Positions 1-5,485 of a DNA stretch of 8,080 nt are shown one piece after another; within the stretch, counting starts at the first letter, position 1; every line of letters starts with the position of its first letter. This DNA is from Clostridia bacterium. Lineage in GTDB: Bacteria; Bacillota_A; Clostridia; Oscillospirales; Acutalibacteraceae. The notes under the pieces were generated by a model, which did not search any database, was not told the origin of the DNA, and worked only from the letters and a program-made list of their open reading frames with translations. The stretch is taken from positions 1 through 8,080 of the forward strand of contig JAFSAK010000026.1 of NCBI GenBank assembly GCA_017441045.1, given 5' to 3'. Made by a program: the position numbers and the translations under genes.

Positions 1-659
1 ATCATTTCATCGCTTACTACATATAGCATCGTACCGCCCGCAAATGCAAGAGCAAAAGGAAGAATGGCGGTGCTTATACTTACCGCAAAAAAGCCAATCA
101 GAGTTCCGATTATTTCAACAACTCCCGTAAGCGCCGCTATTAAAAATGTGCGCTTAGGTGGAATTCCCGCAGAAAGCATTGGCGCTATAATTACCATACC
201 TTCGGGGATGTTCTGTAGAGCAATACCGCCCGCAATTAAAAGAGCATGCGATACATTCCCTGAGCCAAAACCGACACCCGCCGCAATTCCTTCGGGAAGA
301 TTGTGAATAGCAATTGCCGTTACGAAAAGCAGAATTTTATTTATATTTTCATTGGATTTATGTTCTTCGGTTTCAACCCCTGCAAGCGAGTGAAGATGGG
401 GAACTAATTTATCGAGAACATTGATAACCAGTGCACCCGCAAAAATTCCCGCAACGGTTATAAGTAAACTATATTTTCCGCCAAGTTCAACCGAGGGAAT
501 AATCAGTCCCAAAACTGCGGCAGATAGCATAACGCCCGCCGCAAAAGAAAGAATAATATCGCTGAATTTATGGGATAAGTGCTTAAAAAACATACCGATA
601 ATCGCGCCGATTATGGTAGCGCAACCAACTCCCAATGCGGTAATTAAAACCATTTCCAT
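1..659 (-). CDS. ZIP-family divalent metal transporter, GufA/ZIP11-like (3' end missing)
   Basis: This is an integral membrane transporter expected to move zinc or related divalent cations into the cytoplasm. I translated 219 codons from ATG at 659 with no stop; the frame runs off the left edge, so the C-terminus is absent (family members are usually about 250-270 residues). The protein is very hydrophobic. It has the ZIP metal-site motifs HNLPEG (residues 119-124, TM4) and QNIPEG (149-154, TM5), and a SDEM sequence near residues 216-219 that in this family precedes the last helices. Gln instead of His in the second motif fits the GufA/ZIP11 subfamily, as I know it. A His/Glu-bearing loop lies at about 88-104. 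The start is set by GAGG seven bases upstream, which overlaps the end and stop codon of the preceding sfsA frame, so translation is probably coupled to it. Metal specificity cannot be read from sequence. Confidence 0.9.
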   Translation of the reverse strand, partial: MEMVLITALGVGCATIIGAIIGMFFKHLSHKFSDIILSFAAGVMLSAAVLGLIIPSVELGGKYSLLITVAGIFAGALVINVLDKLVPHLHSLAGVETEEHKSNENINKILLFVTAIAIHNLPEGIAAGVGFGSGNVSHALLIAGGIALQNIPEGMVIIAPMLSAGIPPKRTFLIAALTGVVEIIGTLIGFFAVSISTAILPFALAFAGGTMLYVVSDEM

Positions 660-663
660 AATT

Positions 664-1358
664 TTACCTCAAATCTATATCTATAAATTTATCAATTTTA
701 ATTGTATCTTTTGTCACTTCACAATCAACGGCCAAAATATTAACGCCGTTACTATAAACTTCCCGCAGTGTATCGCCAAATTCTTTGTGTCTGATATCAT
801 TTGGTTTAAAAAGTGTTATACCATTCATCTGAATAACGAATAAAACATAGCATTTATAACCTTCATGCAGAGCGGAGTTAAGTTCTTTTAAGTGTTTTAT
901 ACCGCGTTCGGTTGGCGCATCGGGGAAGGAGGCAATGCCATCAGTTTCCAAGGTAACACCCTTCACCTCTAAAAATATCTTATCCTCGTTATCTTCAATA
1001 TAAAAATCAAATCTGGATTTATTATAGGTAACCTCACGGCGAATTTTGGCATTCCCCGAAAATAATGCACCGCTTTTGAGCCATTCTTCCGCCACATCAT
1101 TTACAACCTGTGAATCCATATTTATAAGCAGTGAATCCTTTTCTCTTTTTTCTCTACAGCAACCAAATCGTAAGGAGTTTTGCGGTTCGGGTTTAATCCT
1201 TTTTCAAGATAAACGGTGGCGCCCGCTACGAGTAACTCTTTACATCTGCCCGTATTTTTAACATGCACGGTTTCGTTTTTTCCGTTTATATCAACCAAAG
1301 CGATGAATCTATTAGGTCTACTTATAAATTTTGCCTCAATTATATTATTATACTTCAA
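664..1358 (-). pseudogene. sfsA: SfsA homolog interrupted by a single -1 frame change
   Basis: This is a homolog of SfsA (sugar fermentation stimulation protein), a DNA-binding protein with an OB-fold followed by a PD-(D/E)XK nuclease-like domain; its cellular role is poorly defined. The first frame starts at TTG 1358, seven bases after a strong SD (GGCGGTGAT), and gives RPNRF and HVKNTGRCKELL (about residues 32-43) before stopping at 1122. The second frame continues from ATG 1119 with MDSQVVN, RFDFYIED, FLEVKGVTL and FPDAPTERGIKHLKEL, ending at 664. Joined by a -1 shift near 1146 the product would be 231 residues, close to E. coli SfsA (234), with candidate catalytic D118, E131 and K133. The break could be a true mutation, an assembly error in an A-rich run, or a genuine split into two polypeptides. 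A longer in-frame ATG at 1412 exists, but it lies upstream of the SD and promoter elements and is unlikely. Identification is firm; functional status is open. Confidence 0.85.
1122..1154 (-). other. Frame-break site in sfsA
   Basis: On the minus strand, an A6 run (1151-1146) is followed by GAG and an A4 run (1142-1139). The first frame then ends at TAA 1124-1122, and an ATG in the -1 frame follows two bases later at 1119. Adding one A to either run restores a continuous SfsA frame. The zero-frame codons are AAA AAA GAG, so this is not a canonical X XXY YYZ slippery heptamer, although a single-tRNA slip on AAA is possible. No obvious stimulatory structure is visible downstream. Confidence 0.7.
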
Positions 1359-1361
1359 TTC

Positions 1362-1375
1362 ATCACCGCCTCTTT
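1362..1375 (-). promoter_or_regulatory. Strong Shine-Dalgarno deciding the TTG start of sfsA
   Basis: The minus-strand sequence AAAGAGGCGGTGAT is nearly complementary to the 3' end of 16S rRNA and sits just before GAA-TTG. It favours TTG at 1358 over the upstream in-frame ATG at 1412. An ATG inside the same stretch belongs to another frame and stops after two codons. Confidence 0.7.
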
Positions 1376-1380
1376 TTAAA

Positions 1381-1409
1381 ATTTTATCATAAATACTCAA
1401 GTAACGCAA
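1381..1409 (-). promoter_or_regulatory. Sigma-A-type promoter of sfsA-ZIP
   Basis: On the minus strand, a -35 TTGCGT (1409-1404) and a -10 TAAAAT (1386-1381) are separated by 17 bp, with an extended -10 TG one base upstream of the -10. It lies between the upp terminator and the sfsA ribosome binding site. Transcription would begin near 1374, leaving a leader of only about 16 bases. It separates the sfsA-ZIP unit from upp. Confidence 0.6.
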
Positions 1410-1410
1410 C

Positions 1411-1443
1411 AAAAAATCTCCCGTGATTTTCGGGAGATTTTTT
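1411..1443 (-). terminator. Rho-independent terminator of upp
   Basis: This is a perfect inverted repeat with 13-base arms (1443-1431 and 1423-1411) around a 7-base loop. The arms contain the CTCCCG/CGGGAG core flanked by A6/T6, so in the minus-strand transcript the stem closes into a U tract. It begins 11 bases after the upp stop codon. The symmetric A and T tracts mean it could also work on the plus strand, where no gene leads into it. Confidence 0.9.
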
Positions 1444-1454
1444 AATACATTTAA

Positions 1455-2087
1455 TTATTTTGTTCCGAATATACGGTCGCCCGCATCACCAAGACCGGGG
1501 AGAATATAGCAATGGTCGTTAAGACAGTCATCAAGACCTGCACAGTAAACGGGGACATCTGGATGCGCTTCTGTAAATGCCTTGATGCCTTCGGGGGCTG
1601 CGATAATGCACATAAACTTAATTCTCTTGGGATTAAATTCTTTAATTCTTGCAACTGCATCAATAGCGCTTCCGCCCGTAGCGAGCATAGGGTCAAGCAC
1701 GAAAACATCGCGCTCGTTTAAATCAGAAGGAAGTTTGCAGTAGTAATCAATGGGTTTATGGGTTTCAGGGTCGCGATACATACCTATATGACCAACCTTG
1801 GCGGCGGGTATTAAATTTAAAACGCCGTCAACCATACCAAGACCTGCGCGAAGAATAGGTACGAATGCCATTTTTCTACCCGCCAAAACCTTTGTATCAG
1901 CAATCATCATAGGAGTTTTGGTCTTAACGCTTTTGAGCGGTAAATCTCTTGTGGATTCGTAGCACATAAGCATAGCAATTTCACTTATAAGTTCACGGAA
2001 TTGCTTAGAGCCCGTTCTCTCATCGCGAAGGATGGAAAGTTTATGCTGAATAAGCGGATGGTCCATAACAAATACATTTTTGTTCAT
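1455..2087 (-). CDS. upp: Uracil phosphoribosyltransferase
   Basis: This cytosolic pyrimidine-salvage enzyme converts uracil and PRPP to UMP and pyrophosphate. The 210-residue product matches the usual family length of about 209. Visible signatures are the N-terminal DHPLIQHKL (residues 9-17), [11 protein letters not shown] (78-88), the PRPP-binding loop [14 protein letters not shown] (128-141), and the uracil-site sequence [11 protein letters not shown] (195-205). The ATG at 2087 follows an AGGGGGA ribosome binding site with eight bases of spacing. The gene lies 38 bp downstream of tsaB on the same strand and is closed by a strong hairpin terminator. It may be read through from the tsaE-tsaB promoter, from its own weak promoter, or both. 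No frameshift or missing key motif is seen. Confidence 0.97.
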   Translation of the reverse strand: MNKNVFVMDHPLIQHKLSILRDERTGSKQFRELISEIAMLMCYESTRDLPLKSVKTKTPMMIADTKVLAGRKMAFVPILRAGLGMVDGVLNLIPAAKVGHIGMYRDPETHKPIDYYCKLPSDLNERDVFVLDPMLATGGSAIDAVARIKEFNPKRIKFMCIIAAPEGIKAFTEAHPDVPVYCAGLDDCLNDHCYILPGLGDAGDRIFGTK

Positions 2088-2094
2088 ATTAAAT

Positions 2095-2110
2095 TCCCCC
2101 TGATATTATA
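2095..2110 (-). promoter_or_regulatory. Candidate -10 box and ribosome binding site of upp
   Basis: A perfect TATAAT (2110-2105) lies directly upstream of the AGGGGGA Shine-Dalgarno (2101-2095). No convincing -35 sits 16-18 bp upstream (the sequence there resembles ACCAAT), and the TG is immediately adjacent rather than one base away. Promoter activity is therefore uncertain. The ribosome binding site is solid. Confidence 0.4.
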
Positions 2111-2125
2111 CATTTATATTTTTAC

Positions 2126-2836
2126 CTATTGGTTTGCGCTTTGTTTGGCTTTAAGTTCCCGTTCTGCTTGAGGAAGTCGTAAATAAACGGGCAAAAGTTG
2201 ATTTGAAGAAACAGTGTTGCCGCTTGCGAATTCTTCTTCCGCAAGCAATCCAACACCACGGGCGTTCTGAAATTTATTTTGTTCACAAGCGATTTGCGAA
2301 TTTTTGAAATCTTTTATATACGAATAAAAAAGGTCGCTTCCGTCACCGCATACGATAATACTTTCTTCGCCATACTTTTCCATAAGTTCGCATTTTAGTT
2401 CTTCGCACATAAGTGCTCTATCATCGCAAAGGCGGGTTATTTCACCGTTTTTAATTTTAAATAAAGCGTTATACACCTGATTGCAACGGGCATCCATAAC
2501 GGCGCACACTAAAGCATCGGTATTTTTAAAAGGATATGCCATCGCTTCAAGAGTTGAAACGGGAACACAGGGAAGATTTTTGGCAATAGCCAGTCCCTTA
2601 ACAGCGCTTATTCCTATTCTGATACCGGTAAAGGAACCCGGACCCGCCGCCACCGCATAACCTTCAATATCATCTACAGTTAAAAGGCAGGAAGCAAGAA
2701 GATTTTCTATCATTGGCATAAGGGTTTGGGAATGGGTGAGTTTAACATTAATAAAACTACTGCCAAGTATCTTGCCGTTTTCTATAATGGCTACCGATGC
2801 GGGACCCGCTGAGCATTCAATTGCGAGTATCTTCAA
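2126..2836 (-). CDS. tsaB: tRNA threonylcarbamoyladenosine biosynthesis protein TsaB
   Basis: TsaB is the ASKHA-fold partner that, with TsaD and TsaE, transfers threonylcarbamoyl to A37 of ANN-decoding tRNAs in the cytosol. Visible family signatures are the N-terminal KILAIECS strand, HSQTLMPMIENLL (residues 35-47), the hallmark GPGSFTGIR (65-73), and the C-terminal PVYLRLPQAERE. I prefer the TTG start at 2836 (236 residues, N-terminus MKILAIECS as is typical) because AAAGGG lies about eight bases upstream of it. A GTG at 2845 would give 239 residues, but its SD would be immediately adjacent. The gene overlaps the end of tsaE by 20 bp, implying coupled translation. Its length is normal. The usual neighbours rimI and tsaD are not in this window. 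Confidence 0.95.
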   Translation of the reverse strand: MKILAIECSAGPASVAIIENGKILGSSFINVKLTHSQTLMPMIENLLASCLLTVDDIEGYAVAAGPGSFTGIRIGISAVKGLAIAKNLPCVPVSTLEAMAYPFKNTDALVCAVMDARCNQVYNALFKIKNGEITRLCDDRALMCEELKCELMEKYGEESIIVCGDGSDLFYSYIKDFKNSQIACEQNKFQNARGVGLLAEEEFASGNTVSSNQLLPVYLRLPQAERELKAKQSANQ

Positions 2837-3266
2837 AAACTTCACCCTTTCCGATAATTATCCTTCGTGAGTTTTCTCCCGTTGACACAATATTTATATA
2901 TATAGTGTCAGCATCAAGGGCGGAACTTATATTTTCGCTCCATTCAATAACGGTAACGCCGCCCTCATCGAGATAATCAAAGTAGCCCGTAGAATAAAGG
3001 TCTTCCCAACCTTCCACTCTATACATATCAAAATGAAAGATATCAAGCCGACCGCCTCTATATTCATTTACAAGGGCAAAGGTAGGGGAGGTGACCTCAC
3101 CGCTGAATCCAAGTCCCTTAGCAAGACCTCTCGTAAAACAGGTTTTGCCCATACCTAAGTTTCCTATAAAGGCAATAACTTCGCCGCCCTGAAGACCTTT
3201 CGCAAAATCTTCAGCAATTTTCTCGGTGTCTTGCGGACTATTTGAAAAATATTCTTTTTTTACCAA
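2817..3266 (-). CDS. tsaE: tRNA threonylcarbamoyladenosine biosynthesis ATPase TsaE
   Basis: TsaE is a small P-loop ATPase that drives turnover of the TsaD-TsaB complex during t6A synthesis. With the TTG start at 3266 the protein has 149 residues, normal for the family. Features are the Walker A loop GNLGMGKT (35-42, where many relatives have GDLGAGKT), SPTFALVNEY (60-69), HFDMYR (78-83) and VIEWSEN (106-112). TTG 3266 is favoured because AAGGTGA lies about eight bases upstream. The alternative GTG at 3275 (152 residues) has no spaced SD and would fall almost on the predicted transcription start, so it would be near-leaderless. It is the first gene of the tsaE-tsaB unit and is divergent from mraZ. 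Confidence 0.95.
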   Translation of the reverse strand: MVKKEYFSNSPQDTEKIAEDFAKGLQGGEVIAFIGNLGMGKTCFTRGLAKGLGFSGEVTSPTFALVNEYRGGRLDIFHFDMYRVEGWEDLYSTGYFDYLDEGGVTVIEWSENISSALDADTIYINIVSTGENSRRIIIGKGEVFEDTRN

Positions 3267-3281
3267 AATACTCACCTTGAA

Positions 3282-3395
3282 TATAATACCACAATAAGAT
3301 TTTTATGTCAATTATGAAGGTTGCCTTAAAAAAACGAAAATAAAATTTAAATTTTTTTCAAAAAGTACTTGATTTTTGTGTTATGTGGTATTATA
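3282..3395. repeat. 12-bp inverted repeat shared by the two divergent -10 regions
   Basis: TGTGGTATTATA occurs on the plus strand at 3384-3395 and, exactly, on the minus strand at 3293-3282. Each copy overlaps the -10 element of its own promoter (mraZ on the right, tsaE on the left). Only the copies repeat, not the DNA between them. Part of the match is expected from -10 consensus; the TGTGG part matches the MraZ-type boxes. Confidence 0.6.
3283..3311 (-). promoter_or_regulatory. Strong sigma-A-type promoter of tsaE-tsaB
   Basis: On the minus strand, a perfect -35 TTGACA (3311-3306), a 17-bp spacer and a -10 TATTAT (3288-3283) are seen, with an extended -10 TG one base upstream. Initiation would be near 3277, giving a leader of about 11 bases before TTG 3266. 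An A/T-rich stretch at about 3327-3364 upstream could act as an UP element for this promoter and for the divergent mraZ promoter. Confidence 0.8.
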
Positions 3396-3397
3396 AT
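3369..3397 (+). promoter_or_regulatory. Sigma-A-type promoter of the mraZ/dcw cluster
   Basis: A -35 TTGATT (3369-3374), a 17-bp spacer and a perfect -10 TATAAT (3392-3397) are seen. The -10 lies inside a perfect 12-bp palindrome, GTATTATAATAC (3388-3399). Transcription would start near 3404, giving a leader of about 68 bases that carries most of the operator repeats and the mraZ ribosome binding site. Confidence 0.75.
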
Positions 3398-3456
3398 ACA
3401 GTTATGTGGTGAAAAGTGTAGCCAAAACCCATAAAAGTGTATTAAAGTGGTGAAAA
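3380..3456 (+). promoter_or_regulatory. Probable MraZ operator array
   Basis: GTG-containing boxes begin at 3385, 3406, 3416, 3437 and 3447, so the spacings are 21, 10, 21 and 10 bp. Exact repeats are GTTATGTGGT (3380-3389 and 3401-3410), AAAAGTGTA (3412-3420 and 3433-3441) and GTGGTGAAAA (3406-3415 and 3447-3456). MraZ from other bacteria binds short G-rich repeats at about 10-bp spacing near its own promoter (TGGG-type in E. coli, AAAGTG-type in Mollicutes), so autoregulation is the likely role. The array starts in the promoter spacer and extends past the start site. Confidence 0.75.
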
Positions 3457-3471
3457 TGGAGGTGACGATTC

Positions 3472-3897
3472 ATGCTTTACGGTGGCTATCAGCATACAAT
3501 AGATAAAAAAGGCAGAATCGCCATTCCTGCCAAACTGCGCGATGAACTTGGCGAAAGCTTTATGATTTGCCGAGGAATATACGGCAAACGTTGTATATGT
3601 GTTTATTCACTTTCCGAGTGGGACAAGCTGGTAGAGAAAATCGGCGGTCTTCCTTCGGCAAAATCAAGCGTTGTTAAAAGATTTCTTTATGATGGCGCTT
3701 TTAATGTAGAATTCGATTCGCAGGGAAGGATACTGATTCCCGCCGCTTTAAGAGAATATGCTCTTCTTGAAAATGAGGCGCATATAACGGGTATGGATAC
3801 CAATCTTGAAATTTGGAATACTGAACTCTGGAAATCCGAAAACGAGCAATATTCACCCGAATCTATTGCCTCCATTGTTGAGGAGTTGGAATTTTAA
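3472..3897 (+). CDS. mraZ: Transcriptional regulator MraZ
   Basis: MraZ is the DNA-binding regulator encoded first in most division and cell wall clusters; it forms ring-like oligomers and typically represses its own operon. The 141-residue length is normal. Two tandem SpoVT/AbrB-type half domains are marked by DKKGRIAIPAKLR (residues 11-23) and DSQGRILIPAALREYA (82-97), each carrying the DxxGR motif. The ATG at 3472 is preceded by GGAGGTGA (3458-3465) at good spacing. The gene follows a promoter with a phased repeat array that is its likely own target. It is three bases upstream of rsmH. No anomalies are seen. Confidence 0.97.
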   Translation: MLYGGYQHTIDKKGRIAIPAKLRDELGESFMICRGIYGKRCICVYSLSEWDKLVEKIGGLPSAKSSVVKRFLYDGAFNVEFDSQGRILIPAALREYALLENEAHITGMDTNLEIWNTELWKSENEQYSPESIASIVEELEF

Positions 3898-3900
3898 AAT

Positions 3901-4821
3901 ATGGAATTCAATCATATATCCGTACTGCTTGCGGAAACTGTTGATTCATTAAAAATAAAATCTGATGGTATTTATGTTGACGGAACGGCAGGTGGAGCGG
4001 GCCATTCTACCGCGATTGCCAAGCGGCTTCAAAGCGGTATGCTTTACGCCCTTGACCAAGACCCCGATGCCGTAGCCATAGCAACCGAAAGATTAAAAGG
4101 ATATCCCGCAACCGTTATAAATACCAACTTTAAGGATATGGATATTGCCCTTAAAAAATACGGTGTAACGGGAGTTGACGGAATCCTTCTTGATTTGGGT
4201 GTTTCTTCATATCAACTCGATAACGGGGAACGCGGTTTTTCCTATCATAAAGATGCGCCCCTTGATATGAGAATGAGCAAAAGCGGTACTACCGCCGCGG
4301 ACCTTGTAAATACAATGTCCCACGGCGAACTTACGAGAATATTCAGAGATTACGGCGAAGAACGTTTTGCCGCTAAGATAGCATCTAATATAGTAAGATG
4401 CAGGGAACAGTCACCAATACTTACTACTCTGCAACTTGCCGATATAATTGCAAATAGCGTTCCCGCCGCGGCAAGAAGGGATGGACATCCCGCAAGAAAA
4501 TGCTTCCAAGCGCTTCGGATTTGCGTAAATTCCGAACTTGAAAGTTTAAGAGAGGTTTTAGATAAGGCCTTTGATTTGCTTAATAAAGGCGGTGTCTTAT
4601 CTATAATAACCTTCCATTCTCTTGAAGACAGAATGGTTAAACAAAAATTCAAAGAATTTTGTACAGGTTGTACCTGTCCGCCCGATATACCGGTTTGTGT
4701 TTGCGGTAAAACACCTAAAGGTCAACTGCTTACGAGAAAACCGATTATCGCTACGGATGAAGAATTAGAACATAATCCCCGAAGCAGAAGCGCTAAACTT
4801 CGCTCGGTAATAAAACTTTAA
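3901..4821 (+). CDS. rsmH: 16S rRNA (cytosine(1402)-N(4))-methyltransferase RsmH
   Basis: RsmH (formerly MraW) uses S-adenosylmethionine to methylate N4 of C1402 in 16S rRNA, tuning the ribosomal P site. The 306-residue length fits the family. The N-terminus HISVLLAETVD (residues 5-15) is canonical. The SAM-binding motif VDGTAGGAGHS (26-36) is followed by ALDQDPDA (50-57), LLDLGVSSYQLD (96-107), APLDMRM and the C-terminal FHSLEDRMVKQKF. A Cys-rich segment near residues 258-272 (CTGCTCPP...CVCGKTP) is common in Firmicute homologs. The gene starts three bases after mraZ. The AGGAG at 3881-3885 is 15 bases from the ATG, rather far, so translational coupling to mraZ may help. Confidence 0.97.
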   Translation: MEFNHISVLLAETVDSLKIKSDGIYVDGTAGGAGHSTAIAKRLQSGMLYALDQDPDAVAIATERLKGYPATVINTNFKDMDIALKKYGVTGVDGILLDLGVSSYQLDNGERGFSYHKDAPLDMRMSKSGTTAADLVNTMSHGELTRIFRDYGEERFAAKIASNIVRCREQSPILTTLQLADIIANSVPAAARRDGHPARKCFQALRICVNSELESLREVLDKAFDLLNKGGVLSIITFHSLEDRMVKQKFKEFCTGCTCPPDIPVCVCGKTPKGQLLTRKPIIATDEELEHNPRSRSAKLRSVIKL

Positions 4822-4843
4822 ATTTAAGAAGAGGAGGGCAATT

Positions 4844-5326
4844 ATGAATAATCTTAAGTATTATAACGATAGTTTGGCTTATGATTTTGAGATGTTTATG
4901 CCGAAAGCAAAACCTGAAATTCACGAGAAGCAAAACGATAATATCGTTAAATTGCCTTCTCCTAAAGTAAGAGCCAAAAAGAAAGCGGCAAAAAGAAGAA
5001 TGTCGGCAACCGCTTTTGCGGTTATGACTACGGTATTCATTCTCGCGGCACTTTGCGGAAACATTTCACTTCGTATTATGATTAATGAAACCAATGCAAA
5101 AATCAACGATATGAAGACCGAAATTAATGCACTCGATAGCGAACTTACGAGTTTAGAGGTTGAGTATGAACGCCGCATTTCCTATTCAAATGTGGAACTT
5201 GAAGCCGCAAAACTCGGTATGTCTAAAATGGACAAGGATCAGGTTGTCTATATAAGAGTAAACGATCAGAATTCTGCGGTACTAAAAAACGGTGAGGTAA
5301 GTCAAAGCGACAATGCCAAAAAATAA
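4844..5326 (+). CDS. ftsL: FtsL/DivIC-like septum protein
   Basis: This is a bitopic membrane protein expected to join the divisome (the FtsL-DivIC-FtsQ type complex) that activates septal peptidoglycan synthesis. The assignment rests on architecture and position rather than strong sequence identity. A basic cytoplasmic tail of about 53 residues (Lys/Arg-rich at 41-52) is followed by one transmembrane helix (about 54-78), an extracellular coiled coil (about 79-113, NETNAKINDMKTEI onward) and AAKLGMSKMDKDQVVYIRV (121-139), which resembles the conserved end of FtsL/DivIC proteins. The N-terminal YNDSLAYDFEMF segment is longer than in classical FtsL. A strong GAGGAGGG ribosome binding site (4831-4838) precedes the ATG, 22 bp after rsmH. 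Position between rsmH and a class B PBP gene is the standard location of ftsL. Confidence 0.8.
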   Translation: MNNLKYYNDSLAYDFEMFMPKAKPEIHEKQNDNIVKLPSPKVRAKKKAAKRRMSATAFAVMTTVFILAALCGNISLRIMINETNAKINDMKTEINALDSELTSLEVEYERRISYSNVELEAAKLGMSKMDKDQVVYIRVNDQNSAVLKNGEVSQSDNAKK

Positions 5327-5416
5327 AAGGTTTTTCGGTATAAGTAAAAGCAAAAGGTTAATATAATATAGGGTAGTAAATTCGGCATTGAATTTCTGTC
5401 CCTTTCCAGATGATAT

Positions 5417-5445
5417 ACGGGAGTTGAGTAAATCTTGACTCTCGT
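5417..5445 (+). other. Hairpin in the ftsL-PBP gap
   Basis: ACGGGAGT (5417-5424) can pair with ACTCTCGT (5438-5445), an 8-bp stem with one G-U pair and a 13-base loop, followed by TTTTCG. It resembles a weak terminator or attenuator and it overlaps the -35 of the internal promoter. A smaller perfect 6-bp stem (5378-5383 with 5390-5395) lies upstream. The rest of the 5327-5485 gap shows no convincing small gene. Confidence 0.4.
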
Positions 5446-5462
5446 TTTCGAGCATTTAAAAT
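5435..5462 (+). promoter_or_regulatory. Internal promoter before the PBP gene
   Basis: A -35 TTGACT (5435-5440), a 16-bp spacer and a -10 TAAAAT (5457-5462) are seen, each hexamer one base off consensus. Initiation would be near 5469, just ahead of AAGGAGG (5471-5477), giving a leader of about 17 bases before GTG 5486. A second TATAAT at 5362-5367 has no -35 partner. Confidence 0.55.
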
Positions 5463-5485
5463 GGGTAAAAAAGGAGGTTTGAACC

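Noticed and set aside
64..843. Plus-strand open frames of 80 and 140 codons across the left end
   Set aside because: They lie antisense to the ZIP transporter and the sfsA 3' part, which have clear family motifs; the predicted proteins are low-complexity Ile/Pro/Ala-rich shadows without a ribosome binding site.
1122..1154. Programmed -1 frameshifting in sfsA
   Set aside because: The zero-frame codons are AAA AAA GAG, not a canonical slippery heptamer, and no downstream pseudoknot or strong stem is apparent. Mutation, assembly error or a split gene is simpler.
3327..3364. A/T-rich tract as a replication origin or mobile element end
   Set aside because: It has no DnaA-box cluster, target duplication or terminal repeats; it sits between divergent promoters and is better read as an UP element or promoter spacer.
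4675..4720. Cys-rich segment in RsmH as an unusual metal-binding insertion
   Set aside because: Similar Cys-rich stretches near this position are common in Firmicute RsmH proteins, so it is not novel.
5362..5367. TATAAT as a second internal promoter in the ftsL-PBP gap
   Set aside because: No -35-like hexamer lies 15-19 bp upstream, and the local DNA is A/T-rich, so a chance match is likely.
5378..5395. 6-bp perfect stem as a riboswitch or small RNA
   Set aside because: It is short and A/T-rich with no conserved riboswitch core; such stems are expected by chance.
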